The translations under genes and the position numbers were made by a program. Under the pieces are notes generated by a model that was given only the letters and a program-made list of their open reading frames with translations, had not been told where the DNA came from and searched no databases. Of a stretch of 64,000 nucleotides of DNA, positions 9,617 through 17,666 are shown piece after piece. Position 1 is the first letter of the stretch; every line of letters starts with the position of its first letter. This DNA comes from Bradyrhizobium sp. WSM1417 (GTDB lineage: Bacteria; Pseudomonadota; Alphaproteobacteria; Rhizobiales; Xanthobacteraceae): the NCBI RefSeq assembly GCF_000515415.1, contig NZ_KI911783.1:1788392-1852391 (forward strand), read 5' to 3'.

Positions 9617-9719
9617 GTCATCGCCCGCGCAGGCGGGCGATCCAGTACTCCGAGACGGAAGTGATCAACCGATAAGCCGCGGCGTACTGGATTCCCCGCC
9701 TGTCGCGGGGAACGACAGC
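9617..9719. repeat. Palindromic intergenic repeat (gatccagtactc/gtactggattc family)
   Basis: GCCCGCGCAGGCGGGCGATCCAGTA at the left is mirrored by TACTGGATTCCCCGCCTGTCGCGGGG at the right. The same family recurs at about 33403. Confidence 0.75.
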
Positions 9720-9990
9720 GGAGATATTGACGCTTCGCGCCCCATCGTCTTCCTTCATGCGGGCGGATGAAGAATGCTTGTCAACTCGCGAAGAGCACGA
9801 TCCGGATCGGCCGTATCGCGAAGTTGGTCGGGCTGCTTTCCAACCGCGCGCAGCGTGAGCGCGGAACGATTTTTACCGAAGGTTGTTGAGGCTCAAGTCA
9901 TCCGATGTCGTTTCCTGGCATGAGGCCAGCAAGGGAGGCACTTCGTCCGGTCGGCCTTTCGTTCGGTCGAACTCTAAAAGGAAAAATGAC
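9720..9990. other. Intergenic stretch, no gene seen
   Basis: About 270 bases between a repeat and an NTF2-like gene. In-frame sequence from 9883 continues into that gene but has no good start or family match before the ATG at 9991. Confidence 0.5.
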
Positions 9991-10362
9991 ATGACGAAAA
10001 GCACGCTCGATCTGGCACGTGCCAGGCTAAAGGCATACGCCGACAAGGATCTGACAGCGATCGAAGCGCTTCTTGCGGACGATTATCACTTCTCAAGTCC
10101 GATCGACAATGAGTTGGATCGTGCGACGTATCTGCGCCGCTGCTGGCCCAACAGCGAAAAGACCAGTTCGTTCGATGAGGTCATCGCGACCGAGGATGGA
10201 AACCGAGCAGTCATCGTCTATGAGGCGGCAGCTGCAGGAGGTCACCGGTTTCGTAATTGTGAGGTAACCACCGCTCGCGGAGACAAAATCGTTCGGGTGG
10301 AAGTCTATTTTGGATGGGACATACCTCACAAAGCTCCGAAGGGCGGCTTCATCGAAAAATGA
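9991..10362 (+). CDS. NTF2-like (SnoaL-type) protein
   Basis: This 123-residue protein has the cone-shaped alpha/beta fold pattern of the NTF2-like superfamily: an N-terminal helix LARARLKAYADKDLTAIEALL, then DDYHFSSPIDNELDRATYLRR, ending with strands around VRVEVYFGWDIPH. Such proteins bind small ligands or act as isomerases, and no substrate can be inferred. AAGGA lies about 9 bases before the ATG at 9991. It faces a second NTF2-like gene at 10481-10900 on the other strand. Confidence 0.75.
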   Translation: MTKSTLDLARARLKAYADKDLTAIEALLADDYHFSSPIDNELDRATYLRRCWPNSEKTSSFDEVIATEDGNRAVIVYEAAAAGGHRFRNCEVTTARGDKIVRVEVYFGWDIPHKAPKGGFIEK

Positions 10363-10480
10363 TGCGAGGGTCACGCTTAGCAGGATCGGGGGGCGAGGAC
10401 GCGCTTTTTGCAAGGGCCCGACTGCGATAACCGCCATTGGCTTCCCCCGATAGACATCGGCTTCCGACCCAAAGCAGTTT

Positions 10481-10900
10481 TCAAAGCGGCTCGAAGATCA
10501 TCTGCCAGCCCTTTCGGGTGTCCATATATTCGCGAACCAGCTTGATGCGGTCGTCCGAAAGGACGAAGACGAAGCAATAATCATTCTCGTAGGGCTTGCC
10601 TCCAGGAAGTGTGGCCCGCATCCGCTCCTCGACCACCACAGTGTCACCATCGGCATGAAGGCCCAGAAAAGAGATCTCGACGTTCGAGAACAGATGATGC
10701 ATTTCCGTGGCAATGAAGCGTGCGATTTGGTCCGGTCCAATCATGTGGTCGGTGTGCTTGAGAGCGACTGCAGTGGCATTTCCGGCCGGCGCGATCCATT
10801 CGGCATCGGGAGTAAACAGCTCCGCGATCAAGCCGGCATCACGGGTTTTGAAAGTCTTCCAGGCATTGATGACGATCTCTTTAGGATTCGTGCTGTTCAT
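10481..10900 (-). CDS. NTF2-like (SnoaL/ketosteroid isomerase-type) protein
   Basis: This 139-residue protein shows the family pattern of an N-terminal helix (VINAWKTFKTRDAGLIAELF), a TPDAEWIAPAG strand, a central MIGPDQIARFI helix and C-terminal strands VVVEERMRATLPGGKPYENDY and IKLVREYMD. It probably binds a small hydrophobic ligand. GGAGA precedes the ATG at 10900. It is convergent with the NTF2-like gene at 9991. Confidence 0.8.
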   Translation of the reverse strand: MNSTNPKEIVINAWKTFKTRDAGLIAELFTPDAEWIAPAGNATAVALKHTDHMIGPDQIARFIATEMHHLFSNVEISFLGLHADGDTVVVEERMRATLPGGKPYENDYCFVFVLSDDRIKLVREYMDTRKGWQMIFEPL

Positions 10901-11029
10901 TTTTGCTTCTCCAAGTGCTTAGCGGATCTGGGCTCTCTTATAGGAAGAGCGCATCGACATCGCTGGCCGGAATCGGACCTGATCATCCCAAGGCTGTTCT
11001 TTTGGCGGCGGTCTACGGTAAAATGAGTC

Positions 11030-11599
11030 ATGCTCAGTTTTGAGGTATGCAACACCGCGCGCTTGCAGCGTGATCCGCGCTATGACGGCCGCTTCTACAC
11101 GGCAGTGAGGACCACGCGAATCTACTGCCGTCCGGTTTGTCCGGTGAAGCAGCCGTTGACCCGTAACGTGGCGTATTATCAAACTGCGGCGGCCGCCGAG
11201 GCTGCGGGATACCGGCCTTGCCTGCGTTGCCGTCCGGAGACCGCGCCCTTCTGTGCTGCCTGGAATGGCACGCGCTCGACAGTCGCGCGTGCCTTGAAAT
11301 TGATCGATGGTGGCGCGTTGGACGACGGTTCGGTTGCTGCACTCGCCGATCGGCTCGGGGTAAGCTCGCGCCACCTTGCGCGTCTGTTCGAGCGGTATGT
11401 CGGGGCCAACCCCCAGCAGGTAGCAAAGACCAGGCGTGTACAGCGGGCGAAGCGCCTAATTGATGAGACAGATGATCAATTGGCCCAGATCGCCTATCGG
11501 GCTGGCTTTGGCAGCGTGCGCCGGTTCAACGCCGCCTTTCGCGAGCTCTATGGACGCTCTCCGTCCAGCATTCGCCACCGCCGCAAAGTATCCGCGTGA
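11030..11599 (+). CDS. Ada-type methylphosphotriester-sensing AraC-family regulator (AdaA-like)
   Basis: The 189-residue protein joins an Ada N-terminal zinc domain (residues about 5-75, with RIYCRPVC and RPCLRCRPE giving four cysteines, the first the expected methyl acceptor) to an AraC-type helix-turn-helix domain (about 85-185, SSRHLARLFERYVGANP and IAYRAGFGSVRRFNAAF). It would repair methylphosphotriesters in DNA and, once methylated, activate alkylation-response genes. There is no O6-methylguanine transferase or AlkA glycosylase domain, so it matches the short AdaA type. Confidence 0.9.
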   Translation: MLSFEVCNTARLQRDPRYDGRFYTAVRTTRIYCRPVCPVKQPLTRNVAYYQTAAAAEAAGYRPCLRCRPETAPFCAAWNGTRSTVARALKLIDGGALDDGSVAALADRLGVSSRHLARLFERYVGANPQQVAKTRRVQRAKRLIDETDDQLAQIAYRAGFGSVRRFNAAFRELYGRSPSSIRHRRKVSA

Positions 11600-11818
11600 G
11601 ACAGGCATCGCCAACGTTGGTCAGCTCGTGGCCTTAGCCGACTGCTCATCAGCTTTTTCTTAAGTCCGATAGGGCAGCCCGCGCCCTGAGCCGCGTGGAT
11701 GGACCTTGCAGTTCCCCCGGATGTAGCGCCTAATCATGTATCGCCGGCCAAAGGCTCGTCCGTAGGCGTCGGTGCCTGAGAGATGATTTGCGCTCCCGCC
11801 TCAACGGGAGTGCGCCTC

Positions 11819-12121
11819 ATGGCCCAGTTATTCAGCAAGGAAACCCGCGAACTCCTGGAGCGGGCGCAGCGCGCGATCGATGAGTCGATCCGCCTTCGCG
11901 AAGACAGCCACCGCGCGATCCGCAAAGCCGAAAGCTGGCAGTTCGATCTTGAACTCCGCTTGAAGCGAGAGCGCGTAGGGGCGAGTTACGCGACAGCGCC
12001 GCTCATCGACACTTCGGCGACAGCGCCGGCACGTTCGGCCACGGCCAGTTCTTCCAGCTCCCGTCCTCATCAACGCAGGCCGATGGCCCAAGGCCGTTTG
12101 TCGGAGCACTCGTCGTCTTGA
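11819..12121 (+). CDS. Possible small charged helical protein
   Basis: The first half (about residues 1-50, QLFSKETRELLERAQRAIDE and similar) looks like a genuine amphipathic helix, but the second half is a serine/alanine-rich stretch overlapping the better supported minus-strand gene at 12003-12224. The real gene may be shorter or disrupted. No family was recognised. Confidence 0.38.
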   Translation: MAQLFSKETRELLERAQRAIDESIRLREDSHRAIRKAESWQFDLELRLKRERVGASYATAPLIDTSATAPARSATASSSSSRPHQRRPMAQGRLSEHSSS

Positions 12122-12224
12122 CCGGCGTGGCGAGGCGCTGGTCGACATAGCTCGTCGAGATATATCCGGCGACGATGACGCCGAGCAGGACCGAAGACCC
12201 CTTGGCCAGATCGCTCAGTTTCAT
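12003..12224 (-). CDS. Small membrane-anchored hypothetical protein
   Basis: The 73-residue protein has an N-terminal hydrophobic helix (SVLLGVIVAGYISTSYV) and a tail ending in WKNWPWPNVPALSPKC, a wording I recognise from Bradyrhizobium small hypothetical proteins. GGAGA lies about 6 bases upstream of the ATG at 12224. Function unknown. Confidence 0.6.
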   Translation of the reverse strand: MKLSDLAKGSSVLLGVIVAGYISTSYVDQRLATPVKTTSAPTNGLGPSACVDEDGSWKNWPWPNVPALSPKCR

Positions 12225-12335
12225 CGGTCATCTCCATCCGCTTGCCGGCGCAACTCCCCGGCACAACGACTAGCCGACGTCCCGGGATCCCGACGTGACG
12301 GGCGTCACGCCCGCCAGAATCAAGGTCGCCAGAAT

Positions 12336-12785
12336 CTAAGGTTGCCACATCATCTTCAGCACCGGCCGGCCCGAGGTCGGGTTCACCTCGTCGCCGGCAT
12401 GCGCAAAGCCGTTGCGCTCGTAGAACCGGATGGCGCGGCTGTTGTCCTTGTTGACGAGCAGCATCACGCCCGCCGGTGACAGGCGCTTGGCATCATCCAC
12501 CAGCAGCCGCGCCGCGTCCGAGCCCCAATGCGCGGGATCGACCACGAGCTGGTCGAGATAGCCGTCGCCGTCGATGGTGACGAAGCCGGTCAGTGCGCCG
12601 TCCTGCTCCGCCACGACGATCGACGCCTTCGGCACCAGATCCTTGCGCCAGCGCTCGCGCCACCAGTCCAGGCGTGCCGCGAAGTCGATCTGCGGATAGG
12701 CCTGCTGCCAGGTGCGATGCCAGAGGTCGATTGCGGCGGCCTCGTCCTCGGGTCGGTAGAGACGGAGGTGGAGAGCGGCGCTCAC
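12336..12785 (-). CDS. GNAT family N-acetyltransferase
   Basis: The 149-residue protein shows the GNAT layout: N-terminal LRLYRPEDEAAAIDLWH, the core strand VAEQDGALTGFVTIDGDGYLDQLVV, a short acetyl-CoA loop region HWGSDAARLLVDDAK, and the C-terminal NSRAIRFYERNGF motif. It transfers an acetyl group from acetyl-CoA to an unknown amine. The GTG start overlaps the stop of the upstream OmpA-like gene by one base (TAGTG), implying translational coupling. Confidence 0.87.
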   Translation of the reverse strand: MSAALHLRLYRPEDEAAAIDLWHRTWQQAYPQIDFAARLDWWRERWRKDLVPKASIVVAEQDGALTGFVTIDGDGYLDQLVVDPAHWGSDAARLLVDDAKRLSPAGVMLLVNKDNSRAIRFYERNGFAHAGDEVNPTSGRPVLKMMWQP

Positions 12786-13813
12786 TACCGCTCCGTCAGC
12801 TTCAGCTCGATGCGGCGGTTGCGCTTGTAGGCTTCCTCGGTGTTGGCGGTGTCGAGCGGCTGGAATTCGCCGAAGCCGGCGGCGACGAGGCGCTGGGCGG
12901 GCACGCCGAGCGAGATCAGATATTGCACCACCGAGATCGAGCGGGCGGCCGAGAGATCCCAGTTCGACTTGAAGTTCGGACCGTTCACCGGGCGCACGTC
13001 GGTGTGGCCGTCGACGCGCAGCACCCAGGGGATCTCGTTCGGGATCTTCTTGTCGAGGTCGATCAGCGCGTTCGCGAGCGTGTCGAGCTCGGCGCGGCCT
13101 TCGGGCAGCAGCACCGCCTGTCCGGTGTCAAAGAACACTTCGGACTGGAACACGAAGCGGTCGCCGACGATGCGGATGTCGGGCCGGTTGCCGAGGATCG
13201 CGCGCAGGCGGCCGAAGAATTCCGAGCGGTAGCGCGACAATTCCTGCACGCGCTGCGCCAGGGCGACATTCAGGCGAGATCCCAGATCGGCGATTCGATT
13301 TTGCGATTCCTTGTCGCGCTTCTCGGAGACGTCGAGCGCTTCTTCCAGTGCCGCCAATTGCCGCCTGAGCGCGCTGATCTGCTGGTTCAGCACCTCGATC
13401 TGCGCCAGCGCACGCGCCGAAACCGCCTTCTCGGAGTCCAACGCCTTGCCGAGCTCGGAGGATTTGCCTTGCGCGTCGTTGCCAGCCGCGGCGAGCCCCT
13501 CATAGAGGCCCTTGATGCGGTCGCGCTCGCTCTCGGCCGAAGCGAGGCCGGCTTTCAGCGACGAGACCTGGTCGTCGAGCGTGAGCTTGCCGAGCTTCTC
13601 CAGCGACAGCAGTTCGTTGAGCTGCGCGATCTTGGCGTTGAGCAGCTCCAGTGCCTTGTCCTTGCCGGTGACCTCCTGCGACAGGAAGAACTGCACCACC
13701 AGGAACACCGACAGCAGGAACACGATCGACAGCACCAGCGTCGACAGCGCGTCGACGAAGCCGGGCCAGTAGTTGAAGGAGGTATCGCCGCGGCGGCCGC
13801 GCGCCAGTGCCAT
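12785..13813 (-). CDS. MotB/OmpA-like inner-membrane protein with peptidoglycan-binding domain
   Basis: The 342-residue protein has one N-terminal transmembrane helix (about residues 22-44), a long coiled coil (about 50-190) and an OmpA-like domain (about 210-340) with the peptidoglycan-binding signature around LRVDGHTDVRPV and NWDLSAARSISVVQYL. It pairs with the MotA-like gene immediately upstream (4-base gap), so the two probably form a proton-driven stator-like complex spanning the inner membrane to the cell wall. This pair is a chromosomal feature in Rhizobiales. No extra defence genes of Zorya type are present. Confidence 0.86.
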   Translation of the reverse strand: MALARGRRGDTSFNYWPGFVDALSTLVLSIVFLLSVFLVVQFFLSQEVTGKDKALELLNAKIAQLNELLSLEKLGKLTLDDQVSSLKAGLASAESERDRIKGLYEGLAAAGNDAQGKSSELGKALDSEKAVSARALAQIEVLNQQISALRRQLAALEEALDVSEKRDKESQNRIADLGSRLNVALAQRVQELSRYRSEFFGRLRAILGNRPDIRIVGDRFVFQSEVFFDTGQAVLLPEGRAELDTLANALIDLDKKIPNEIPWVLRVDGHTDVRPVNGPNFKSNWDLSAARSISVVQYLISLGVPAQRLVAAGFGEFQPLDTANTEEAYKRNRRIELKLTER

Positions 13814-13817
13814 GTCG

Positions 13818-14855
13818 CTAACCCTTCTCGGGCTGACGCGCGATGCGCTCCAGCAGGCGCCGGATCTCGCGGTTCTGCTCGCCCTGGCCGTCGGCCCATT
13901 CGCGGATCATCTGCTGCTCGGTCCGCATATGCGAGACCAGCGCCTGGATGGCTTCGGCGAGGCTCGCCATCGCCGCGGTGGTGCCGCGGCTGCCGCTGCC
14001 TTCCTCGAGCACCGTGCGCAAGCGCTCGACGACGGCCTGAAGCTCGCCGCTGGCAATGCCGCCGCCACCGCCGCTGGCGGCGACAGCCACTTCGCCACTG
14101 CCATATTCGCGCACGGTGGTGGCGAGCCAGTCTTCGAGATCGGTGTAGAAACGGTTCTGCGCCTGGCTCGATTGCAGGTCGAGAAAGCCCAGGATCAGCG
14201 AGCCGGCGAGGCCGAACAGCGAGCTCGAGAACGAGATGCCCATGCCGCCGAGCGGGGCGGCCAGCCCCTCCTTCAGCGTGTCGAACAGGGCGCCGGAATC
14301 ACCCCCGACCTTGAGCCCGTCGATCACCTTGCCGACCGAGCCGACCGTCTCGATCAGGCCCCAGAAGGTGCCGAGCAGGCCGAGGAAGACCAGAAGCCCG
14401 GTCATGTAGCGGGAGATGTCGCGGGCCTCGTCGAGGCGGGTCGCGATCGAATCGAGCAGGTGCCGCATGGTGGTCTGGGTGATCGACATCCGCCCGGTGC
14501 GCTCGCCGCCGAGGATCATCGCCATCGGCGCCAGCAGCTTGGGGTGGCGGGCGGGCGCAAGGCCGGGATCGGCGATGCGGAAATTGTTGACCCAGGAGAC
14601 TTCGGGGTAGAGCCGGATCACCTGGCGGAAGGCCAGGATGATGCCGATGAACAGCACGCCGCCGATCAGGGCATTGAGCCCGGGATTGGCGAAGAAGGCC
14701 TGGATGATCTGCTTGTAGAGCACCACCCCCACCAGGGCGCAGAGCACCAGGAAGACCAGCATCCGCACCAGGAAGACGCTGGGCGAGGAAAGCTTGGTGT
14801 ATTCGATGTCGATGGAAGAGCGGGGCGAGGCGCCTGGCGGCATGGCCGGTATCAT
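13818..14855 (-). CDS. MotA/TolQ/ExbB-like proton channel protein
   Basis: The 345-residue protein has two N-terminal helices (about residues 28-75), then the conserved channel region (about 150-240) with GLLVFLGLLGTFWGLIETVG and APLGGMGISFSSSLFGLAGS, and a C-terminal coiled region. These are the hallmarks of MotA/TolQ/ExbB channels. It is the likely partner of the OmpA-domain protein just downstream. The role may be in envelope mechanics rather than flagella, as no flagellar gene is nearby. Confidence 0.86.
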   Translation of the reverse strand: MIPAMPPGASPRSSIDIEYTKLSSPSVFLVRMLVFLVLCALVGVVLYKQIIQAFFANPGLNALIGGVLFIGIILAFRQVIRLYPEVSWVNNFRIADPGLAPARHPKLLAPMAMILGGERTGRMSITQTTMRHLLDSIATRLDEARDISRYMTGLLVFLGLLGTFWGLIETVGSVGKVIDGLKVGGDSGALFDTLKEGLAAPLGGMGISFSSSLFGLAGSLILGFLDLQSSQAQNRFYTDLEDWLATTVREYGSGEVAVAASGGGGGIASGELQAVVERLRTVLEEGSGSRGTTAAMASLAEAIQALVSHMRTEQQMIREWADGQGEQNREIRRLLERIARQPEKG

Positions 14856-15062
14856 CCGTTAACTTGCTTGCGGGGCGCACTATGGCACAGCGCCGGCCCA
14901 AAAAAAGCGCCGGATGCGCCGATTTCGGGGAGAGCTGGGGAACCCAAAGCGGAAACCGGGCTTTGGTAAGGACGTACTTTCCAAATCGTCCGCATTCCAC
15001 AGGTTCAAGTCGCACTTTCCCCCTGCCGCCCAAGATCTGGCGCCCAAAGACGGAGTCGTCGC

Positions 15063-16082
15063 ATGAGCGTCGTGTCCGCGATCATCGGGACTGCCGAACG
15101 GGTGCCGCTGCCTGATGTCGTGATCCGCGCGGCGATCCAGCGTCTGTGCTCGCGTACGGTGACCCGCCTGTCCGCGCTGGGCGGGGCGGACGATGCCACT
15201 TTCGCCGGGCGGATGATGCTGCGGCCGATCGCCGAGGACGCGGATGCCGGCCATGACAAGGTGCCCGCTTCGTTCTTTGCGAAGGTGCTCGGTCCCAACC
15301 GCAAATACTCCTGCTGCTTCTACAAGACCGACGCGACCACCTTGCAGGAGGCCGAGGAGGAAGCGTTGCGCCAGACCGCCGAGCATGCCGCTCTCGCCGA
15401 CGGCCAGACCATCCTCGAGCTCGGCTGCGGCTGGGGCTCGCTGTCGCTGTGGATGGCGCGGCAGTTTCCGCACGCCAAGGTGACGGCGGTGTCGAGCTCG
15501 CAGGCGCAGCGCGCCCATATCGAAGAAGAGGCGCGGCTGCGCGGTCTCCTCAACCTGCGCGTGGTCACGGCGGACATCAACGTGTTCGCGCCCGACGGGC
15601 AATTCGACCGCATCGTGTCGGTCGAGATGTTCGAGCACGTGATGAACTGGCACAAGCTGATGACGCGCCTACGGTCATGGCTCGCGCCGGAGGGGCGCTT
15701 CTTCATGCACATCGTCGCCCATCGCTCCGGCTCTCACCTGTTCGACCGGGCCGATCGCGACGACTGGATCGCGCAGCGCGTCTCAACGGGCGGGCTGATG
15801 CCGAGCCATCACCTCGTCAGGCAATTCGACGATATCTTCACGGTCGAGAAGGAATGGTGCTGGAGCGGCACGCATTATCAGCGCACCGCCAACGACTGGC
15901 TCGCCAATTTCGACACGCATCGCTGTTTCATCGAAGCGGCCTTGCGCAACATCCATGGCGAGGAGACCGGCCTGCGGATGCGACGCTGGCGCTGGTTCTT
16001 TCTCGCGACCTCGGGCCTGTTCGGCTACGCCGACGGAACCGAGTGGGGCGTCAGCCACTACCGGATGAAGGCGGCGGGGTAA
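15063..16082 (+). CDS. SAM-dependent methyltransferase, cyclopropane-fatty-acyl-phospholipid synthase family
   Basis: The 339-residue protein has the SAM-binding motif ILELGCGWGSLSLWMA (about residues 117-132), the Y-S-C-C-F-Y segment before it and the VSVEMFEHVMNW active-site region after it, all typical of the CFA synthase family. It would modify unsaturated acyl chains of membrane phospholipids. Some relatives have other substrates, so the exact reaction is open. It is divergent from the MotA-like gene, with about 200 bases between. Confidence 0.85.
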   Translation: MSVVSAIIGTAERVPLPDVVIRAAIQRLCSRTVTRLSALGGADDATFAGRMMLRPIAEDADAGHDKVPASFFAKVLGPNRKYSCCFYKTDATTLQEAEEEALRQTAEHAALADGQTILELGCGWGSLSLWMARQFPHAKVTAVSSSQAQRAHIEEEARLRGLLNLRVVTADINVFAPDGQFDRIVSVEMFEHVMNWHKLMTRLRSWLAPEGRFFMHIVAHRSGSHLFDRADRDDWIAQRVSTGGLMPSHHLVRQFDDIFTVEKEWCWSGTHYQRTANDWLANFDTHRCFIEAALRNIHGEETGLRMRRWRWFFLATSGLFGYADGTEWGVSHYRMKAAG

Positions 16083-16310
16083 TTGCGATGTTCCGTCGCA
16101 GCACGCGGCGGTGGAACCAGACTCACAATCGGGTGAGGCGCAAAAAGCACCCTGAACTCAGTACCATAGACCGTGTGACATTGAGCCGCCCGCAGCGCGC
16201 GTTGCGTCGCAGCAACTCCCGTCTATTTTGACCGCGTCGGCCGCGCGGAAATCGCCCAGAACGGGCGCCGCGGCGTGATTGGTTTCAACAATATCGGGGC
16301 ACCCCACATC

Positions 16311-17504
16311 ATGTCAGGACTTCGCGCGCGATCGGCATGCGTTGCAATGATGCTCGCGGCCTTTACGCCGCTGTTGGCAGGCTGCGACGAATCCAGCTCC
16401 GCCATTTCAGCCGCCCAGCCCAACGACCCCGACGTCAGCATCGTCATCGTCAAGCCGCAGCCGCGCGCCGTGGTGCGCGAGCTGCCGGGCCGCATTGCGC
16501 CGACGCGGGTCTCCGACGTGCGGCCGCGCGTCTCCGGCATCGTGGTCGAGCGCCTGTTCCGACAGGGCAGCGAGGTGAAGGCCGGCGATCCGCTGTACCG
16601 TATCGATCCGCGGCCGTTCGAGGTCGAGGTGATGGCCAACGAGGCCGCGGTCGCCAAGGCCGAGGCCGCGCTGATGCAGTCCCAGCAGCAGGCCCGCCGC
16701 ATCGCCACGCTCACGGCCCAGCGCGCCGCACCCGAAGCCGAGAACGAGAAGGCGATCGCGGCCGAGCGCCAGGCCCATGCCGAGGTCGAGGGCCGCAAGG
16801 CCGACCTCGCGCGCGCCAAGCTCAATCTCGATTACGCCACCGTGCGGGCGCCGATCGACGGCGTCGTCGGCGCCGCGCTGGTCAGCGAGGGGGCGCTCGC
16901 GGTCCAGAATGAGACCAATCTGGCCACCATTCAGCAGCTCGACCCGATCTATGCGGACTTCACCCAGTCGGTGAACGAGCTCAACCAGCTCCGCCGCGCC
17001 TTCGAGAGCGGCGACCTCGAGCGCATCGCGCCCGATGCCGCCAAGGTGCATCTCGTGCTCGACGACAACACCCTCTACTCGCTCGACGGCAAGTTGCTGT
17101 TTTCGGATGCCAAGGTCGACGCCAATACCGGTCAGGTGACCTTGCGCGGTGAGTTCCGCAATCCCAAGCGCGAGTTGCTGCCGGGCATGTATGTCCGCGT
17201 CCGCATCGACCAGGGCCTCGACAGCGACGCGATCGCGGTGCCCCAGCAGGCGATCCAGCGCAATGGCGGCGGCGGCAGCGAGGTGTTCGTCGTCAAGGAC
17301 GACAATCGCATCTCGGTGCAGCCGGTGCGCACCGGTTCGGTCCAGGACGGAATCTGGTTCGTCACCGACGGCCTGAAGGCCGGCGACAAGGTCGTGGTCG
17401 AAGGCTTCCAGAAGTTCGCCGCCGGCGACAAGGTCAAGCCGCAATCCTGGTCGGAAGCGGATGCGACCGCCGATAACCGGCACGCCCAGAAGCTGATGCG
17501 GTAA
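16311..17504 (+). CDS. RND efflux periplasmic adaptor lipoprotein (MexE/AcrA type)
   Basis: The 397-residue protein begins with a lipoprotein signal peptide ending in LLAGC. It has biotinyl-lipoyl-like strands (VSDVRPRVSGIVVERLF), a helical hairpin (about residues 95-165), and the barrel and membrane-proximal domains (LLPGMYVRVRIDQGL and later). It links the inner-membrane pump encoded next (17667) to an outer-membrane channel, which is not in this window. ATG at 16311 gives the clean signal peptide. A GTG at 16275 would add 12 residues. Confidence 0.92.
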   Translation: MSGLRARSACVAMMLAAFTPLLAGCDESSSAISAAQPNDPDVSIVIVKPQPRAVVRELPGRIAPTRVSDVRPRVSGIVVERLFRQGSEVKAGDPLYRIDPRPFEVEVMANEAAVAKAEAALMQSQQQARRIATLTAQRAAPEAENEKAIAAERQAHAEVEGRKADLARAKLNLDYATVRAPIDGVVGAALVSEGALAVQNETNLATIQQLDPIYADFTQSVNELNQLRRAFESGDLERIAPDAAKVHLVLDDNTLYSLDGKLLFSDAKVDANTGQVTLRGEFRNPKRELLPGMYVRVRIDQGLDSDAIAVPQQAIQRNGGGGSEVFVVKDDNRISVQPVRTGSVQDGIWFVTDGLKAGDKVVVEGFQKFAAGDKVKPQSWSEADATADNRHAQKLMR

Positions 17505-17526
17505 CGTTCGGGCGTCGCGACTGTCT

Positions 17527-17640
17527 TGATCCCTCATCCTGAGGAGCCCGCAAAGCGGGCGTCTCGAAGGATGGCCGCGGGCGAGAGCCGGGCCTCTATG
17601 GTTCGAGACGGCGCTTCGCGCCTCCTCACCATGAGGGACT
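17527..17640. repeat. Palindromic repeat inside the RND operon (cctcatcctgagg family)
   Basis: CCCTCATCCTGAGGAG and CGTCTCGAAGGATGG on the left are mirrored by GGTTCGAGACGGCGC and CCTCACCATGAGGG on the right. It occupies the gap between adaptor and pump and may stabilise or uncouple their messages. Confidence 0.8.
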
Positions 17641-17666
17641 AGTGAAACAACGAGGTTAAAGCGGTA

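Noticed and set aside
12785..14855. Zorya-type defence system
   Set aside because: Only the ZorA/ZorB-like pair is present, without helicase or nuclease partners, and the pair fits a general Rhizobiales envelope locus.
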